A stretch of DNA of 64,000 nucleotides from Psychrobium sp. MM17-31 (GCF_022347785.1 NZ_JAKRGA010000007.1:62001-126000); one strand, 5' to 3'. Positions 50,664 to 59,958 are shown, counted from the first letter of the stretch. Notes: generated by a model from the letters alone, not told the origin. Translations and numbers: made by a program.

Positions 50664-50671
50664 GAGCAATG
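50642..50671. terminator. Perfect hairpin spanning the EAL gene stop codon
   Basis: CATTGCTCCTAA (50642-50653) and TTAGGAGCAATG (50660-50671) form a 12-bp stem with a six-base loop; the TAG stop (50661-50663) is in the right arm. There is no T run. It probably ends or protects the transcripts of the two convergent genes. Confidence 0.55.
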
Positions 50672-50687
50672 ACAATATCAGAGCACC

Positions 50688-52058
50688 TTAGTGAGCGTGC
50701 TCTTCTTTTATTCCCAACCAGCTGATGTTAGCAGGCGTGAAGTCTAGACTTAGCGCCGTAGTTACATCGCCATCTTCTAAATCAACCGCAACGATAGACT
50801 TAGCTAGTGGATCGCTAATGTAAGCAAGGTGCGTGTGCTGTGAAATCACTAAGCTAAAGTTTTGACCATCAGGCATTGTCGATACATCTTGCTCGGTGAA
50901 ATCAACGCGAGAGCTAAATTCCCATTCGATTGCACCGTCGTGTACGTGTTGCTCTAGTAGCGTTAAGTAACCTTGGTTATCTAGGATAACGAAAACATCA
51001 CCTTCGGCTGAGAAACCGTAAGACACTGGCGCTGCATCGGTTTGTGGTTGCCAATCAATAGCTTCCATTTCACCGCCCGCTGCATTAACAGTCACTAAAA
51101 TTGGTGTTGTACCACGGGCTGACGCCACACCGATTAGCGAGTCGTGCTCGTGGTGACCATATAGGGTGCCAACGCGGCGAGTGTCAAAGTTATCTAGATT
51201 AGCGATTTTGCTAACATCAAAATCATGGCCGTCATCTTTGGCTAAGAACACGCCGTCACCACAACCAAAGGCAACATAGCCTTTAGATTGCGCTGCACCG
51301 TGTAGATTAGGACAAGTGAGTTCAAAGATAACGTCTTGCTCATATTCGTCACCGTGCTTGTGATAAACCGCAACTTGGTCTGGCAAGATTTTCGCCGTTG
51401 ATGTACTGCTTGCATCGTCGCGACGTACCGTTGTTAAGATGAAATCACCACGTGGCTCGGCAACACCGTGCATGTTCATATCAAAGCTAATGACTTCGCT
51501 ATCTGTTTTAGCTGCGGTAATGTTTTCATCGGTCAGTAAATTTACCGACGCCGCAATGCTACCGTCTTCTGCGCCGTCATTGAAAATCGCCATAGCGCCG
51601 TCGTGTTTTACCACGTGCGTTGGACGGCTGCTGTCGATATGAAAATCGATTGCTGCTGGTGCTTGCTCATAATCATGTAAATGCGCTACATGATCTTCAC
51701 GCCATAAGCCACCATCGATAAATCCGGTGTGGCCGTTGTCGCGGTTAGTAACAACAAGGTAGCGATACCCGACTGATGCAGTGATACGACTGCCGCTGTG
51801 GGTTGTTGCAAATTGGCCTAATAATTCGCTGTCGTCTAAATCGAAGATGGCAATGTTATCGCTATCTGGTGAGCTGATCGCTAAGCGACCTAAGCTATCG
51901 ATCGTAATGTCGCCGTGACCGCCGTGTCCGTGATCATCATCAGCTGCAGGTTTCTCAGGCTCTTTCTCGACGATGTTGGTTTCAGCATCGCCACAACCAG
52001 TTAACAATAAGCTACTGCACAGAGTTGCAATTAAGCTTAGTTTCATTGTTTTTTTCAT
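50688..52058 (-). CDS. AztD-like periplasmic zinc-chaperone lipoprotein
   Basis: A 456-residue lipoprotein (lipobox LTGC, Cys22) with a His-rich leader DDHGHGGHGD (about 41-50) followed by a beta-propeller-like repeat domain (about 50-450, for example GRLAISSPDSDNIAIFDLDDSELLG). This architecture recalls AztD, a periplasmic metallochaperone that passes zinc to an ABC importer. It lies 35 bases after the zinc-receptor gene, so the two form an operon behind Zur-like boxes. The AztD identity rests on memory of fold and His cluster. Confidence 0.75.
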   Translation of the reverse strand: MKKTMKLSLIATLCSSLLLTGCGDAETNIVEKEPEKPAADDDHGHGGHGDITIDSLGRLAISSPDSDNIAIFDLDDSELLGQFATTHSGSRITASVGYRYLVVTNRDNGHTGFIDGGLWREDHVAHLHDYEQAPAAIDFHIDSSRPTHVVKHDGAMAIFNDGAEDGSIAASVNLLTDENITAAKTDSEVISFDMNMHGVAEPRGDFILTTVRRDDASSTSTAKILPDQVAVYHKHGDEYEQDVIFELTCPNLHGAAQSKGYVAFGCGDGVFLAKDDGHDFDVSKIANLDNFDTRRVGTLYGHHEHDSLIGVASARGTTPILVTVNAAGGEMEAIDWQPQTDAAPVSYGFSAEGDVFVILDNQGYLTLLEQHVHDGAIEWEFSSRVDFTEQDVSTMPDGQNFSLVISQHTHLAYISDPLAKSIVAVDLEDGDVTTALSLDFTPANISWLGIKEEHAH

Positions 52059-52093
52059 GATAGTTCCTTGTTAATAAATTCTTTTATTCGATC

Positions 52094-54544
52094 CTAAAAA
52101 TAGGCGCGCAAACCTAGTGCGAAACTGCGACCTTGACGCGGTGCTATATCTTTAACAAAAGAGCTGTGCACTTGGGCATATTCGTCGGTGAGGTTCTTGG
52201 CATTGGCATAGACGCTGATATCGTAATCGGCGAGAGGTAACTGATAACTAACGCCCAAGTCCACTAGGGTGTAGCCGTCAGTTGCTGTTTCTAGCGTTGC
52301 AACTTTGTCTTGTTCTTGGTAACGAACAACATCTAAATGAGCACTGAAGTTTTCTAGTTGGTATTTCAACTTAGTACCAAAGCGCATTGGTGGTGTACGT
52401 GGTAAATCGCCACCGTCTTTAAGGCGCGCACGCACGTAATCGGCAAAGAATTGCGAAGAGAACTCTTCGTTGATATTCCAATTGATTTGCGTCTCGAAGC
52501 CGTGAAGGGTGGCATCTTGTGATTTGAAGATATAAACAGGAAGCTCGCCGCTGTGATCGTGTTCATCGCCGTGAGCGTGGCCGTGGTTGTGACCATCGCT
52601 GCCAAATAGCCCTGTGGCCGCTTGGTAGTAGTAATTGTCGACTTGGTTGTAAAACGCGTTGACTATGATGGCGACATCGCCGTGAGTTTTACGGAAGCTG
52701 ATGTCGATATTGTTAGCTGTTTCTAAATCAATAGATTGTTGGCTTAAGCCAATTTCATTGTGGTCATCTAAAGCGAATAATGCGCCAACTTCGTAGCTGC
52801 GCGTGCCGATGTGCGGGCCAAATGATAGTAGCTCAGATGCTGAAGGTGCGCGTTGTGAGCGTGAAACTGATAAACCTAGGTTATATCCTTCGGTGAAATC
52901 CCAAACTACACCAGCAGACAAGGTTACTGGAGTGAATGTTTGTTCTACTGCAAAAACGCGCGTTAGTTCAGATTCTTCCTCATGACCGTGGTCATGCTCG
53001 TGCTCATCTTCTGCGTGACCGTCTTCGTCATGTCCGTGAGCGTCAAGATGTGGCAAGCGCACGTTATTGGCATCTAGCGTTACGCGCTCTGCACGTGCGC
53101 CAAGCTGAACTAAGAAGTCACCGAAATGGCGTTCTTCCATAGCAGCAATTGCAATCATTTTTTGATTTGATGGCGGCGTGAATGCTTCACTACCTACGGC
53201 TTCAATATCGGTATCTTTGGCATGAACGCTAATACCGCCGCGCCAGCCATTGTATGGAGCATGGAGTAAATCGACTTTAAGTTCGCTGGTTTCATTAGCA
53301 AAAGTTGTACCGACCATGCCAGCTTCAATTTCAGCGTGTTTGTAGTCAGTGTAAGAGGCTTTAAAACTCGCCGAGCTAAAGAAACCGCTGTCGAAATTGT
53401 ATTCGCCAATCATTTGATAACGATTTTGCTCTAAATCTGCGTAGACATTACCGTGAGCCGCTTCTTCCTCTGCGTGTTCGTCATGATCGTGTTCATCTTC
53501 ATGGGTTTCTTCTTCACCGTGAGAGTGACCAGGAATGCCGTATTCACGTTTTAGTTTACCCGCAGAAAAGCCGATGTAGCCTTGATCAAATAAATAACTG
53601 GCACCTAGCGTAAAACTACTTGATTCTTCTGCACTGTTTTCAATTTTGTTGCTATGTTCATGTTCGTCGTGATCATCATGATGAGGGGCGTCTGGAATTT
53701 TGTAGTCTTCTGATTCACGCCAAAAGCCATCGGCGTAAACGGCAAAAGAGTCAGTGCCATTTTTAACGTTAAAGGCAGCCAGTTTTTGATCGTTAACTGA
53801 GTTGTGTTCAAGAATGAACTCGCCAAACGGTGTGTTATTGGTAGGCACGCGCTCGTCTACGACATTGACGACACCGCCAATCGCGCCGCTACCGAAGAAT
53901 AGTGTTGCTGGGCCGCGTAATACTTCGATTTGAGTTGCTGTTGATGCCTCTGTCGCTACGCTGTGATCCGGACCAACGCGAGAAACGTCGCTTACATCTA
54001 AGCCGTTTTGGGTGATCATAACGCGAGGACCACTTAGCCCACGGATAATAGGTGTACTGGCAACACCTGCGTGGAAGTTAGTGTGTACACCAACTTGTTT
54101 TTCTAGCGTATCGCCGAGCGTGGCAGCTTGTTGATTGCGTAGTTGCTCGCCAGATAATACAGACACAGGAATCGCAGCTTCCATGACTGAGGCATGAAAT
54201 GGCGTGGCGGTAACATCAATCACTTCAATCGCTGAACGCGCGAGAGAAATTGTTACATTTTTGCTGTTATTTAACGTTACATGATGATTGAGATGAGCAT
54301 ATCCCGGCGCGGTAATATGCAATTCTAGCTCTTTGTCTGGCGCATTAGAAAACTCAAACTTTCCGTCTTTACCTGTTACCAAGGTTTGTTTGGTGTCGAG
54401 GATACGTATGGTTGCGCCTTCGATTTGTTTACCTGTTTTATCGGTGATAACACCTGAAACGTCTTGGGCCATGGCGTTTGCACTAAAAAGCAGGCCAATA
54501 ATGGCACTCAATTTAGTGGGATTAAATTTGGCGGAAGTTTTCAC
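52094..54544 (-). CDS. ZnuD-like zinc TonB-dependent receptor
   Basis: An 816-residue receptor: signal peptide (ending AMA, about 26), a CarboxypepD-regulatory-like domain (about 27-105), a plug (about 110-235, VLRGPATLFFGSGAIGGVVNVVDE) and a barrel ending RQGRSFALGLRAYF. Four external His/Asp/Glu-rich loops (about 288-297, 340-364, 499-522 and 650-664) are a mark of zinc receptors such as ZnuD. Two Zur-like sites lie in its promoter. It should import zinc or a zinc complex when the metal is scarce and depends on a TonB system, perhaps the one at 4.7-9.6 kb. Confidence 0.9.
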   Translation of the reverse strand: MKTSAKFNPTKLSAIIGLLFSANAMAQDVSGVITDKTGKQIEGATIRILDTKQTLVTGKDGKFEFSNAPDKELELHITAPGYAHLNHHVTLNNSKNVTISLARSAIEVIDVTATPFHASVMEAAIPVSVLSGEQLRNQQAATLGDTLEKQVGVHTNFHAGVASTPIIRGLSGPRVMITQNGLDVSDVSRVGPDHSVATEASTATQIEVLRGPATLFFGSGAIGGVVNVVDERVPTNNTPFGEFILEHNSVNDQKLAAFNVKNGTDSFAVYADGFWRESEDYKIPDAPHHDDHDEHEHSNKIENSAEESSSFTLGASYLFDQGYIGFSAGKLKREYGIPGHSHGEEETHEDEHDHDEHAEEEAAHGNVYADLEQNRYQMIGEYNFDSGFFSSASFKASYTDYKHAEIEAGMVGTTFANETSELKVDLLHAPYNGWRGGISVHAKDTDIEAVGSEAFTPPSNQKMIAIAAMEERHFGDFLVQLGARAERVTLDANNVRLPHLDAHGHDEDGHAEDEHEHDHGHEEESELTRVFAVEQTFTPVTLSAGVVWDFTEGYNLGLSVSRSQRAPSASELLSFGPHIGTRSYEVGALFALDDHNEIGLSQQSIDLETANNIDISFRKTHGDVAIIVNAFYNQVDNYYYQAATGLFGSDGHNHGHAHGDEHDHSGELPVYIFKSQDATLHGFETQINWNINEEFSSQFFADYVRARLKDGGDLPRTPPMRFGTKLKYQLENFSAHLDVVRYQEQDKVATLETATDGYTLVDLGVSYQLPLADYDISVYANAKNLTDEYAQVHSSFVKDIAPRQGRSFALGLRAYF

Positions 54545-54568
54545 TGAGACTCCTATTTAAAAAATGGT

Positions 54569-54614
54569 AATGTTATAATGTATCATTCGCAATTGGATGT
54601 TATAATATTACAAT
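54569..54614. promoter_or_regulatory. Two Zur-box-like sites in the zinc locus
   Basis: AATGTTATAATGTATCATT (54569-54587) and GATGTTATAATATTACAAT (54596-54614) both contain TGTTATAAT and match the gammaproteobacterial Zur pattern GTTATANTATAAC. They lie between the receptor (reverse) and the MerC-COG0523 pair (forward), so one regulator can control all four genes. Matched by eye. Confidence 0.8.
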
Positions 54615-54659
54615 TAATCATTCAACAGGTGGCCAGTGCCACAACGGGGTTTTAAATTT

Positions 54660-55085
54660 ATGGAACAAGTGATGGTTGGACAGCAGGCTCTAAAAGATAA
54701 GCTAGGTATATTTTTTTCTGGCTTGTGCATTGCACATTGTTTGGTGATGCCATTTTTAGCCATAGTGCTCGGTGGTAATGTTCTGGTCACTGCGTTAAGC
54801 GAAGAATGGGTTCATACGATGTTGTTGTTGCCTGTTTTTGCAATGTTAATTCTTAGCTTGCCGCAAGTATGGCTTGCCTCGAGAAATTATTGGTTATTAG
54901 CGTTAGCCATAGCAGGTGTCGTTTTGTTGTCTTCGTCTCGAATGGTACATGGCATTGGTGAAACGCTGCTTACGGTAATGGGCTCTTGTTTAGTGATTAC
55001 AGCGCATTTATTGAGTTTAAAAATGCGAAAGTCTATGAAAAAACAATATGATTTAGCTTATCAGGCGGATTTGAACAATGAGTAG
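54660..55085 (+). CDS. MerC-domain membrane protein of the zinc locus
   Basis: A 141-residue inner-membrane protein with four helices (about 15-35, 45-62, 70-90 and 95-118) and the motif GLCIAHCLVMPF, whose Cys-x(3-4)-Cys pair and histidine resemble the metal site of MerC, a mercury/metal importer. GTG at 54636 or ATG at 54672 are other possible starts; I prefer 54660. Its stop overlaps the next gene by 8 bases. In this setting it more probably handles zinc than mercury; no mer genes are near. Confidence 0.78.
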   Translation: MEQVMVGQQALKDKLGIFFSGLCIAHCLVMPFLAIVLGGNVLVTALSEEWVHTMLLLPVFAMLILSLPQVWLASRNYWLLALAIAGVVLLSSSRMVHGIGETLLTVMGSCLVITAHLLSLKMRKSMKKQYDLAYQADLNNE

Positions 55086-56085
55086 TGATGTAATTTCTCA
55101 AGTTCCGACCAATGTTATCACGGGGGCCTTGGGTGTCGGTAAAACGACCTTCATCGAGAAACTACTGCGCACTAAGCCCGAGGGGGAGCGCTGGGCGATT
55201 CTGGTTAACGAATTTGGCGAAGTAGGGATTGATGGCGGCTTATTAAATGACGCCAAGCAGCAAGATGTCTTTATCGCCGAAGTGCCAGGCGGCTGTATGT
55301 GTTGTACCGCCGGTTTGAGTATGCAAATTACTCTCAATCGACTTATTGCTAGAGCAAAGCCTCATCGCCTGATTATAGAACCAACTGGCCTTGGCCATCC
55401 AGCTGAAGTTTTGGCGACGCTACAAGCGCCACATTATCGCAAAGTTATAGACGTTCGAGCGACGGTCACGCTGGTGGATGCTCGCCGCGCCCTTGACTCT
55501 AATTGGTTGGACAATCCTAGCTATCAGGAGCAAATGCAAGTCGCTGATATTGTCATTGCTAGCAAGACAGATCTCTACACTGGTGTCGAAGAAGCCAATT
55601 TACAACGCTATCTAGCGAGCAATAACTTAAGCGAGAAATCATTTATTCACGCTTTTGATTGGCAGCGCGCCAAGACTGTGCTCGACGCGCCGTGTTGTTA
55701 TCAAGCGACAGAAACGCCAGTACCTGCCATTAGTATGCGCAGTAAAACATTCGACGTTGCTGAGCAATTGGCGACACAAGATTGTGTGCGCTTAACTAAT
55801 GAAGGCGATGGCTTTACCTCTTTTGGCTGGGCGATGGCACCTCATCGACAGTTTGATTTCCACCGCGTACTCAATGTGCTTAAGGAAGTGAGTATTAGCC
55901 GTTTAAAGGCGATTTTGATTACCACGCAAGGCATTTTCGCGTTTAACATTGTCGGTAAAGAGCTCAGCTATCAAGAAGTTGACGAGAGTAATGATTCACG
56001 TTTGGAATTTATTAGTGATGATGCGTCTGCGGCGAAGGAATTAGCGCAGCAGCTTGAAGTGAGCTTATTTGCGATGGCGCAGTAG
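55078..56085 (+). CDS. COG0523 GTPase (CobW-like zinc metallochaperone)
   Basis: A 335-residue GTPase: Walker A GALGVGKT (about 16-23), NEFGEVGIDG, the metal motif GGCMCC (about 71-76), EPTGLGHP and SKTD, with a C-terminal CobW domain (about 220-330). COG0523 proteins bind zinc at CxCC and hand it to clients under zinc starvation. It is translated with the MerC-like gene behind Zur-like boxes, which fits. It is unlike CobW of cobalamin synthesis because no cobalamin cluster is near (a lone cobU is 1.4 kb away). Confidence 0.88.
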   Translation: MSSDVISQVPTNVITGALGVGKTTFIEKLLRTKPEGERWAILVNEFGEVGIDGGLLNDAKQQDVFIAEVPGGCMCCTAGLSMQITLNRLIARAKPHRLIIEPTGLGHPAEVLATLQAPHYRKVIDVRATVTLVDARRALDSNWLDNPSYQEQMQVADIVIASKTDLYTGVEEANLQRYLASNNLSEKSFIHAFDWQRAKTVLDAPCCYQATETPVPAISMRSKTFDVAEQLATQDCVRLTNEGDGFTSFGWAMAPHRQFDFHRVLNVLKEVSISRLKAILITTQGIFAFNIVGKELSYQEVDESNDSRLEFISDDASAAKELAQQLEVSLFAMAQ

Positions 56086-56093
56086 CGCCATCG
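56072..56093. terminator. Hairpin spanning the COG0523 stop codon
   Basis: CGATGGCGC and GCGCCATCG form a perfect 9-bp stem over AGTA; the TAG stop is in loop and arm. There is no T run. It ends 10 bases before the convergent GST gene. Confidence 0.5.
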
Positions 56094-56102
56094 GTTATGT
56101 AA

Positions 56103-56771
56103 CTACTTGGTTAGCATTTTCTGGACTTGAGCGGCGCGCTCTTCGTCGCTTAATTCTTGTGATGGTGGGATCTGTAAGCCTTTAATACAAGCTGGGCGGG
56201 CTGATAGTTCATCGAGCCAGCGTTGTAGATGTTCTAAGCCACTAATATCCACACCACTCCATTCGTGAATTCGCACCCAAGTGAATGTCGAGATATCGGC
56301 AATCGAATATTCATCACCTGCTAAATATTGATTATTGGCCAGCTGGTTGTTCATAACTTCAAACAGACGGCGACCTTCGTTTTGATAACGCTCGATTGCC
56401 TCTGGAATTTGTTTCGGGAAATAGCGATAGAAGACATTGGCTTGACCCATCATCGGCCCAACGCCGCTCATCTGAAACATTAGCCATTGCAGTTGCTGCG
56501 AACGCTTCTTGGGATCTGACGAGTAAAACTTACCCGTCTTTTCTGCTAAGTAAACTAAGATTGCGCCTGTTTCGAAAACTGCAAAATCGTCGTTGTCATG
56601 ATCGACAATCGCAGGAATACGGCCGTTAGGGTTAATATCGACAAATGGCGATTGTTTTTGTTCGTTGCTTGATAAATCAAGCACCACAACTTCGTAATCT
56701 AGCCCCATTTCTTCTAGGGCGATGGAAATTTTATGGCCGTTAGGCGTTGGCGCTGTGTATAGGGTGATCAT
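56103..56771 (-). CDS. Glutathione S-transferase-like protein (YfcG/Ure2 type)
   Basis: A 222-residue GST-fold protein: thioredoxin-like N-domain with [25 protein letters not shown] (residues 3-27), [11 protein letters not shown] and [15 protein letters not shown]; helical C-domain with [17 protein letters not shown]. These sequences resemble E. coli YfcG and YghU-type nu-class enzymes, which act as disulfide reductases. It overlaps the preceding GST gene by four bases and is second in a two-gene reverse operon. Confidence 0.88.
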   Translation of the reverse strand: MITLYTAPTPNGHKISIALEEMGLDYEVVVLDLSSNEQKQSPFVDINPNGRIPAIVDHDNDDFAVFETGAILVYLAEKTGKFYSSDPKKRSQQLQWLMFQMSGVGPMMGQANVFYRYFPKQIPEAIERYQNEGRRLFEVMNNQLANNQYLAGDEYSIADISTFTWVRIHEWSGVDISGLEHLQRWLDELSARPACIKGLQIPPSQELSDEERAAQVQKMLTK

Positions 56772-57391
56772 GGCTCAGTACTCATAATTGAAGGGCGGGC
56801 TTTCATTGATTCAAACCAATGCGCTAGATTTGGCGTTTGATCGTCAAGTTTAAATTTAATGACGCGGGCAAAATTGAGGAAAGACCACAGTGTTATATCG
56901 GCAACGCTAAAACGATCACCAGCCACAAAGGCATTGTTACCAAGTTGGACTTCAAAAGTGGATAAGGCATCGATAAAGCGTTGCTTAGATTCTTCACCCC
57001 ATTCTTGATTGATATTTTCGCGATCTTGATAGATGCCGCTGATGTTTCTAAAGGCTTGCAATAGCGGGATCATTACTTGGAATTCTACCATGCGGTGCCA
57101 CATCTCAATGTTGGCCATTTCTAGTGGTGTTTCACCAAATAGCGATGGTTCGGGTTGGCCGTGAACGCTCTCTAGATAACGACAAATAGCGACAGATTCA
57201 CAGATACAGGTACCATCGTCGAGTTCAAGAAAGGGGATCAGTCCGTTGGCGGCTTTTTCTTTAAACTCTTGGGTTAGGTTTTCTCCGCCGCGAATATCGA
57301 CGTTGACTCGCTCTACCTCTAAGCCAATTTCTGCTAAGAAAATACTCACGCGACGTGCGTTTGGGGCGATGGGAAATTCATATATTTTCAT
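56768..57391 (-). CDS. Glutathione S-transferase family protein
   Basis: A 207-residue GST: N-domain [27 protein letters not shown], then [24 protein letters not shown] (about 53-76), C-domain with [22 protein letters not shown]. The start at 57391 is preferred because GAGG lies 7-10 bases upstream. First gene of the GST pair; substrate unknown. Confidence 0.88.
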   Translation of the reverse strand: MKIYEFPIAPNARRVSIFLAEIGLEVERVNVDIRGGENLTQEFKEKAANGLIPFLELDDGTCICESVAICRYLESVHGQPEPSLFGETPLEMANIEMWHRMVEFQVMIPLLQAFRNISGIYQDRENINQEWGEESKQRFIDALSTFEVQLGNNAFVAGDRFSVADITLWSFLNFARVIKFKLDDQTPNLAHWFESMKARPSIMSTEP

Positions 57392-57490
57392 GTATAACCT
57401 CACTGTTTACATAATATGCTATTAAAGTAATCAAAAACGCCAGCGGTGGGAAGAGCATCGTTGTAAATAGTTGTTAAAAAGAGTGAATTT

Positions 57491-57982
57491 ATGAAGGCTT
57501 TATATTTCGGCGGCCAAAAGAGTGGCAAGAGTAGTGCGACCAGCGCAAAGGCGTTATCGATAAGTGACGGTGTGCCGCACTACGTTGCAACCTACGACAA
57601 CAGTTATAGTGATGGTGAGATGCAGCAACGTATAGATAGGCATCTTGTCGAACGACAAGCAGAGTTTTTAACTATCGAAGCTGCACATTCGTTGGTGGAT
57701 GTGGTCAAGGCTGGAGAAACATACTTAATTGACTGTTTATCGATGTGGATCTTTAACAACTTACAGCGCGATGAATCAGCGCTTATTGATGAGCTTAAGC
57801 AGCTATTTGAAGTAGATTGTAATGTGGTTTTTGTACTCAATGATGTGAGCTGCGGCATTATCCCCATCGATAAAGAGTCACGTCGTTTTGTCGATTTGAG
57901 TGGGATTATCGGTCAGTTTGTCGCGAAACAGTGCGATGAAGTTTATCGAGTGAGTTTTGGGATAGAAGAGAGAATCAAATAG
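57491..57982 (+). CDS. cobU: CobU-like adenosylcobinamide kinase/guanylyltransferase
   Basis: A 163-residue protein with the CobU P-loop GGQKSGKS (residues 8-15), an RIDRHLVER histidine segment (guanylylated His in the family), and the C-terminal NDVSCGIIPIDKESRRFVDLSGIIGQ. It is somewhat shorter than Salmonella CobU (180). It phosphorylates cobinamide and attaches GMP in nucleotide-loop assembly. No other cob genes are near, so cobinamide salvage is the likely use. The terminator palindrome overlaps its stop. Confidence 0.88.
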   Translation: MKALYFGGQKSGKSSATSAKALSISDGVPHYVATYDNSYSDGEMQQRIDRHLVERQAEFLTIEAAHSLVDVVKAGETYLIDCLSMWIFNNLQRDESALIDELKQLFEVDCNVVFVLNDVSCGIIPIDKESRRFVDLSGIIGQFVAKQCDEVYRVSFGIEERIK

Positions 57983-58002
57983 CGCTCAATTGAGCGCTAT
58001 TT
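57978..58002. terminator. Palindromic bidirectional terminator after cobU
   Basis: AATAGCGCTCAATTGAGCGCTATT is perfectly symmetrical (given here as its two 12-base halves AATAGCGCTCAA and TTGAGCGCTATT) with T4 after it. It includes the cobU TAG stop and lies 14 bases before the end of the convergent desaturase gene. Confidence 0.75.
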
Positions 58003-58015
58003 TATGAGTTCATAT

Positions 58016-59131
58016 CTAAGCTACTTTAGCCATTGCCAGCCAAGATTGTCGTTGTTGGGCCACGGCGTTTTTCAGCTCTTCAAGTTGAGCAGTTAGCTCT
58101 AGCTTTTCAAAGTCTTGTAGCAATTGCTTTTTCTTATCGTCGAATAAGCGTTTTTGCAAAGAATAAAAGGCATTGAGTTTGGCCACTAATTCGTCGTATT
58201 CGTCCTGAATTTTCTGTTTTAATTCTTCGGCGTCGTGGCGTAAATCAAGACGCTGGTTAGCGCGCTTAAGCACCATTTCCAGCTTGGCTTGCTCAATTTT
58301 TAATTGTGGCGTTTTACGCAGTCCTGATGCTAAGCCAATTAAAGATAAGCCTTTGATTAACCATTTAGTTGGATCATAGTGGTACCACTTGATGCCATTG
58401 CGATAGTCCATTTCGAAGATGTGGTGGTAGTTGTGGTAGCCTTCACCGTGGGTAAAAATCGCTAACAGCGCATTGTCTTTAGCAGTGTTTTTGTCGGTGT
58501 AAGGTTGGCTGCCCCACATGTGAGCCCATGAGTTAATAAAGAATGTGAAGTGATGACTCAATACCAAACGCGTTACGCCAACGGCGATAAAGCTCGCAAG
58601 CATCTGGCCACTCATCCAACCAACTAATGCAGCAAAACCGAAGTTGGTGGCTAGAGTAAGGATCAAATAGTGTTTGTGTTGCCACATCACTATTGGGTCT
58701 TTTTGAAGATCGCGACAGTTGCTGTAATCGTTGTAGGTATCTGGATTGTAGTTGCGCAGCATCCAGCCGATGTGAGAAAACCAAAAGCCTTTCTTTGCGC
58801 TGTATGGATCTTTGTCATTGTCATCGACAAATTTGTGGTGAACGCGGTGATCGCTAGACCAATGTAACGCTGAGTTTTGCATTGCAAAGGCGCCGCCAAT
58901 GGCAAATAGTAAGCGGACGCTCCAATGGGCTTGATAGGTTTTATGTGACCAGAGGCGATGATAACCCGCTGTGATCGACATGCCACAGAAAAACAAGCTG
59001 ATAACCGCAGCAATAATAACGAAGGCATCAAAACCATAGGTTAATTCATACCAAGGCACTAAAATGACAGCGGCTAATAGCGTGCTACTGAAAACAAGAA
59101 TATTAGTCCAAATTAGTGGTGGCTTTTTCAT
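58016..59131 (-). CDS. Acyl-CoA/acyl-lipid delta-9-type fatty acid desaturase
   Basis: A 371-residue membrane di-iron desaturase. Three histidine boxes are seen: HRLWSH (about 58-63), HRVHH (about 94-98) and HGEGYHNYHH (about 226-235), with about four helices. The C-terminal 100 residues form a coiled coil (KQKIQDEYDELVAKLNAFYSLQKRLFDDKK), an extension found in marine gammaproteobacteria. It introduces double bonds to keep membranes fluid. It is divergent from fabR and two FabR-like operators lie in its promoter. Confidence 0.92.
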   Translation of the reverse strand: MKKPPLIWTNILVFSSTLLAAVILVPWYELTYGFDAFVIIAAVISLFFCGMSITAGYHRLWSHKTYQAHWSVRLLFAIGGAFAMQNSALHWSSDHRVHHKFVDDNDKDPYSAKKGFWFSHIGWMLRNYNPDTYNDYSNCRDLQKDPIVMWQHKHYLILTLATNFGFAALVGWMSGQMLASFIAVGVTRLVLSHHFTFFINSWAHMWGSQPYTDKNTAKDNALLAIFTHGEGYHNYHHIFEMDYRNGIKWYHYDPTKWLIKGLSLIGLASGLRKTPQLKIEQAKLEMVLKRANQRLDLRHDAEELKQKIQDEYDELVAKLNAFYSLQKRLFDDKKKQLLQDFEKLELTAQLEELKNAVAQQRQSWLAMAKVA

Positions 59132-59155
59132 AAGAAATCCAAAAGTTGTACGTTG

Positions 59156-59217
59156 AGCTTACAAGTGTACGCCAGTTCGATTTGTTATTTCAACACTCAG
59201 CGTACATTTGTTTCGCT
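59156..59217. promoter_or_regulatory. Two FabR-like operators between desaturase and fabR
   Basis: AGCTTACAAGTGTACGCC (59156-59173) is a near-perfect AGCGTACA-NN-TGTACGCT palindrome, and AGCGTACATTTGTTTCGCT (59199-59217) has an intact left half. The first lies 25 bases before the desaturase ATG. FabR represses unsaturated-lipid genes in E. coli through such sites. Confidence 0.75.
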
Positions 59218-59340
59218 TTTTAAAGCGCGTTTTGCGCTAAGTCATTAATTGCAATGGAATGTGGTTGTAATATCTGTTGTGAACCGAGCTCCCTTGCATT
59301 ACTCTAGCGCTTATTAGCAAAGTACTTTGGAATGAAAATT

Positions 59341-59955
59341 ATGGGCGTTAGGGCGCAACAAAAAGAAAAGACAAGACGTTCGTTGATTGAAGCGGCATTT
59401 AATCAGCTATCGGCTGAACATGGCTTTTCCAATTTGAGTTTGCGAGAAGTTGCCCGTGAAGCAGGCATTGCCCCAACGTCGTTTTATCGTCATTTTAAAG
59501 ATATGAACGAGCTTGGTTTAACCATGGTTGATGAAGGCGGCTTAATGCTGCGTCAATTGATGCGCAAAGCGCGCCAACGCATCGACAAGGGCGGCAGCGT
59601 AATTCGAATTTCTACCGAGACCTTTATGGAGTTTGTGGAATCGAATCCCAATGTTTTTCGTTTGTTGCTGCAAGAGCGCTCAGGTAACGCCGCGGTTTTT
59701 AGACAGGCGGTAAATCGTGAAATTAGGCATTTTGTCGATGAATTGACAGATTATTTATTGCAAACGTCAGAACTCGATAAAAATCTCGCACGCATCCAGA
59801 GTGAGGCTATGCTTATTGTCGTGTTTAGCGCAGGCGCTGAAGCGCTAGATATGTCGAATCATGCTAAAGAAGAATTGGCAGAGCGGGTCATAATGAAGTT
59901 ACATATGATTGCAAGTGGCGCGCATTATTTATCAAAAAATCCAAAGGAGATGTAA
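59341..59955 (+). CDS. fabR: FabR, TetR-family repressor of unsaturated fatty acid genes
   Basis: A 204-residue TetR regulator nearly identical in its N-terminus to E. coli Fab[21 protein letters not shown], the helix-turn-helix [21 protein letters not shown], and [32 protein letters not shown]. The start at 59341 follows that family N-terminus and a TGGA 9 bases upstream. It senses the balance of unsaturated to saturated acyl thioesters. Followed after 3 bases by yijD. Confidence 0.95.
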   Translation: MGVRAQQKEKTRRSLIEAAFNQLSAEHGFSNLSLREVAREAGIAPTSFYRHFKDMNELGLTMVDEGGLMLRQLMRKARQRIDKGGSVIRISTETFMEFVESNPNVFRLLLQERSGNAAVFRQAVNREIRHFVDELTDYLLQTSELDKNLARIQSEAMLIVVFSAGAEALDMSNHAKEELAERVIMKLHMIASGAHYLSKNPKEM

Positions 59956-59958
59956 TCT

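Noticed and set aside
54660-55085. Mercury-resistance operon
   Set aside because: Only a MerC-like domain is present; there is no merR, merT, merP or merA, and the control sites are Zur-like.
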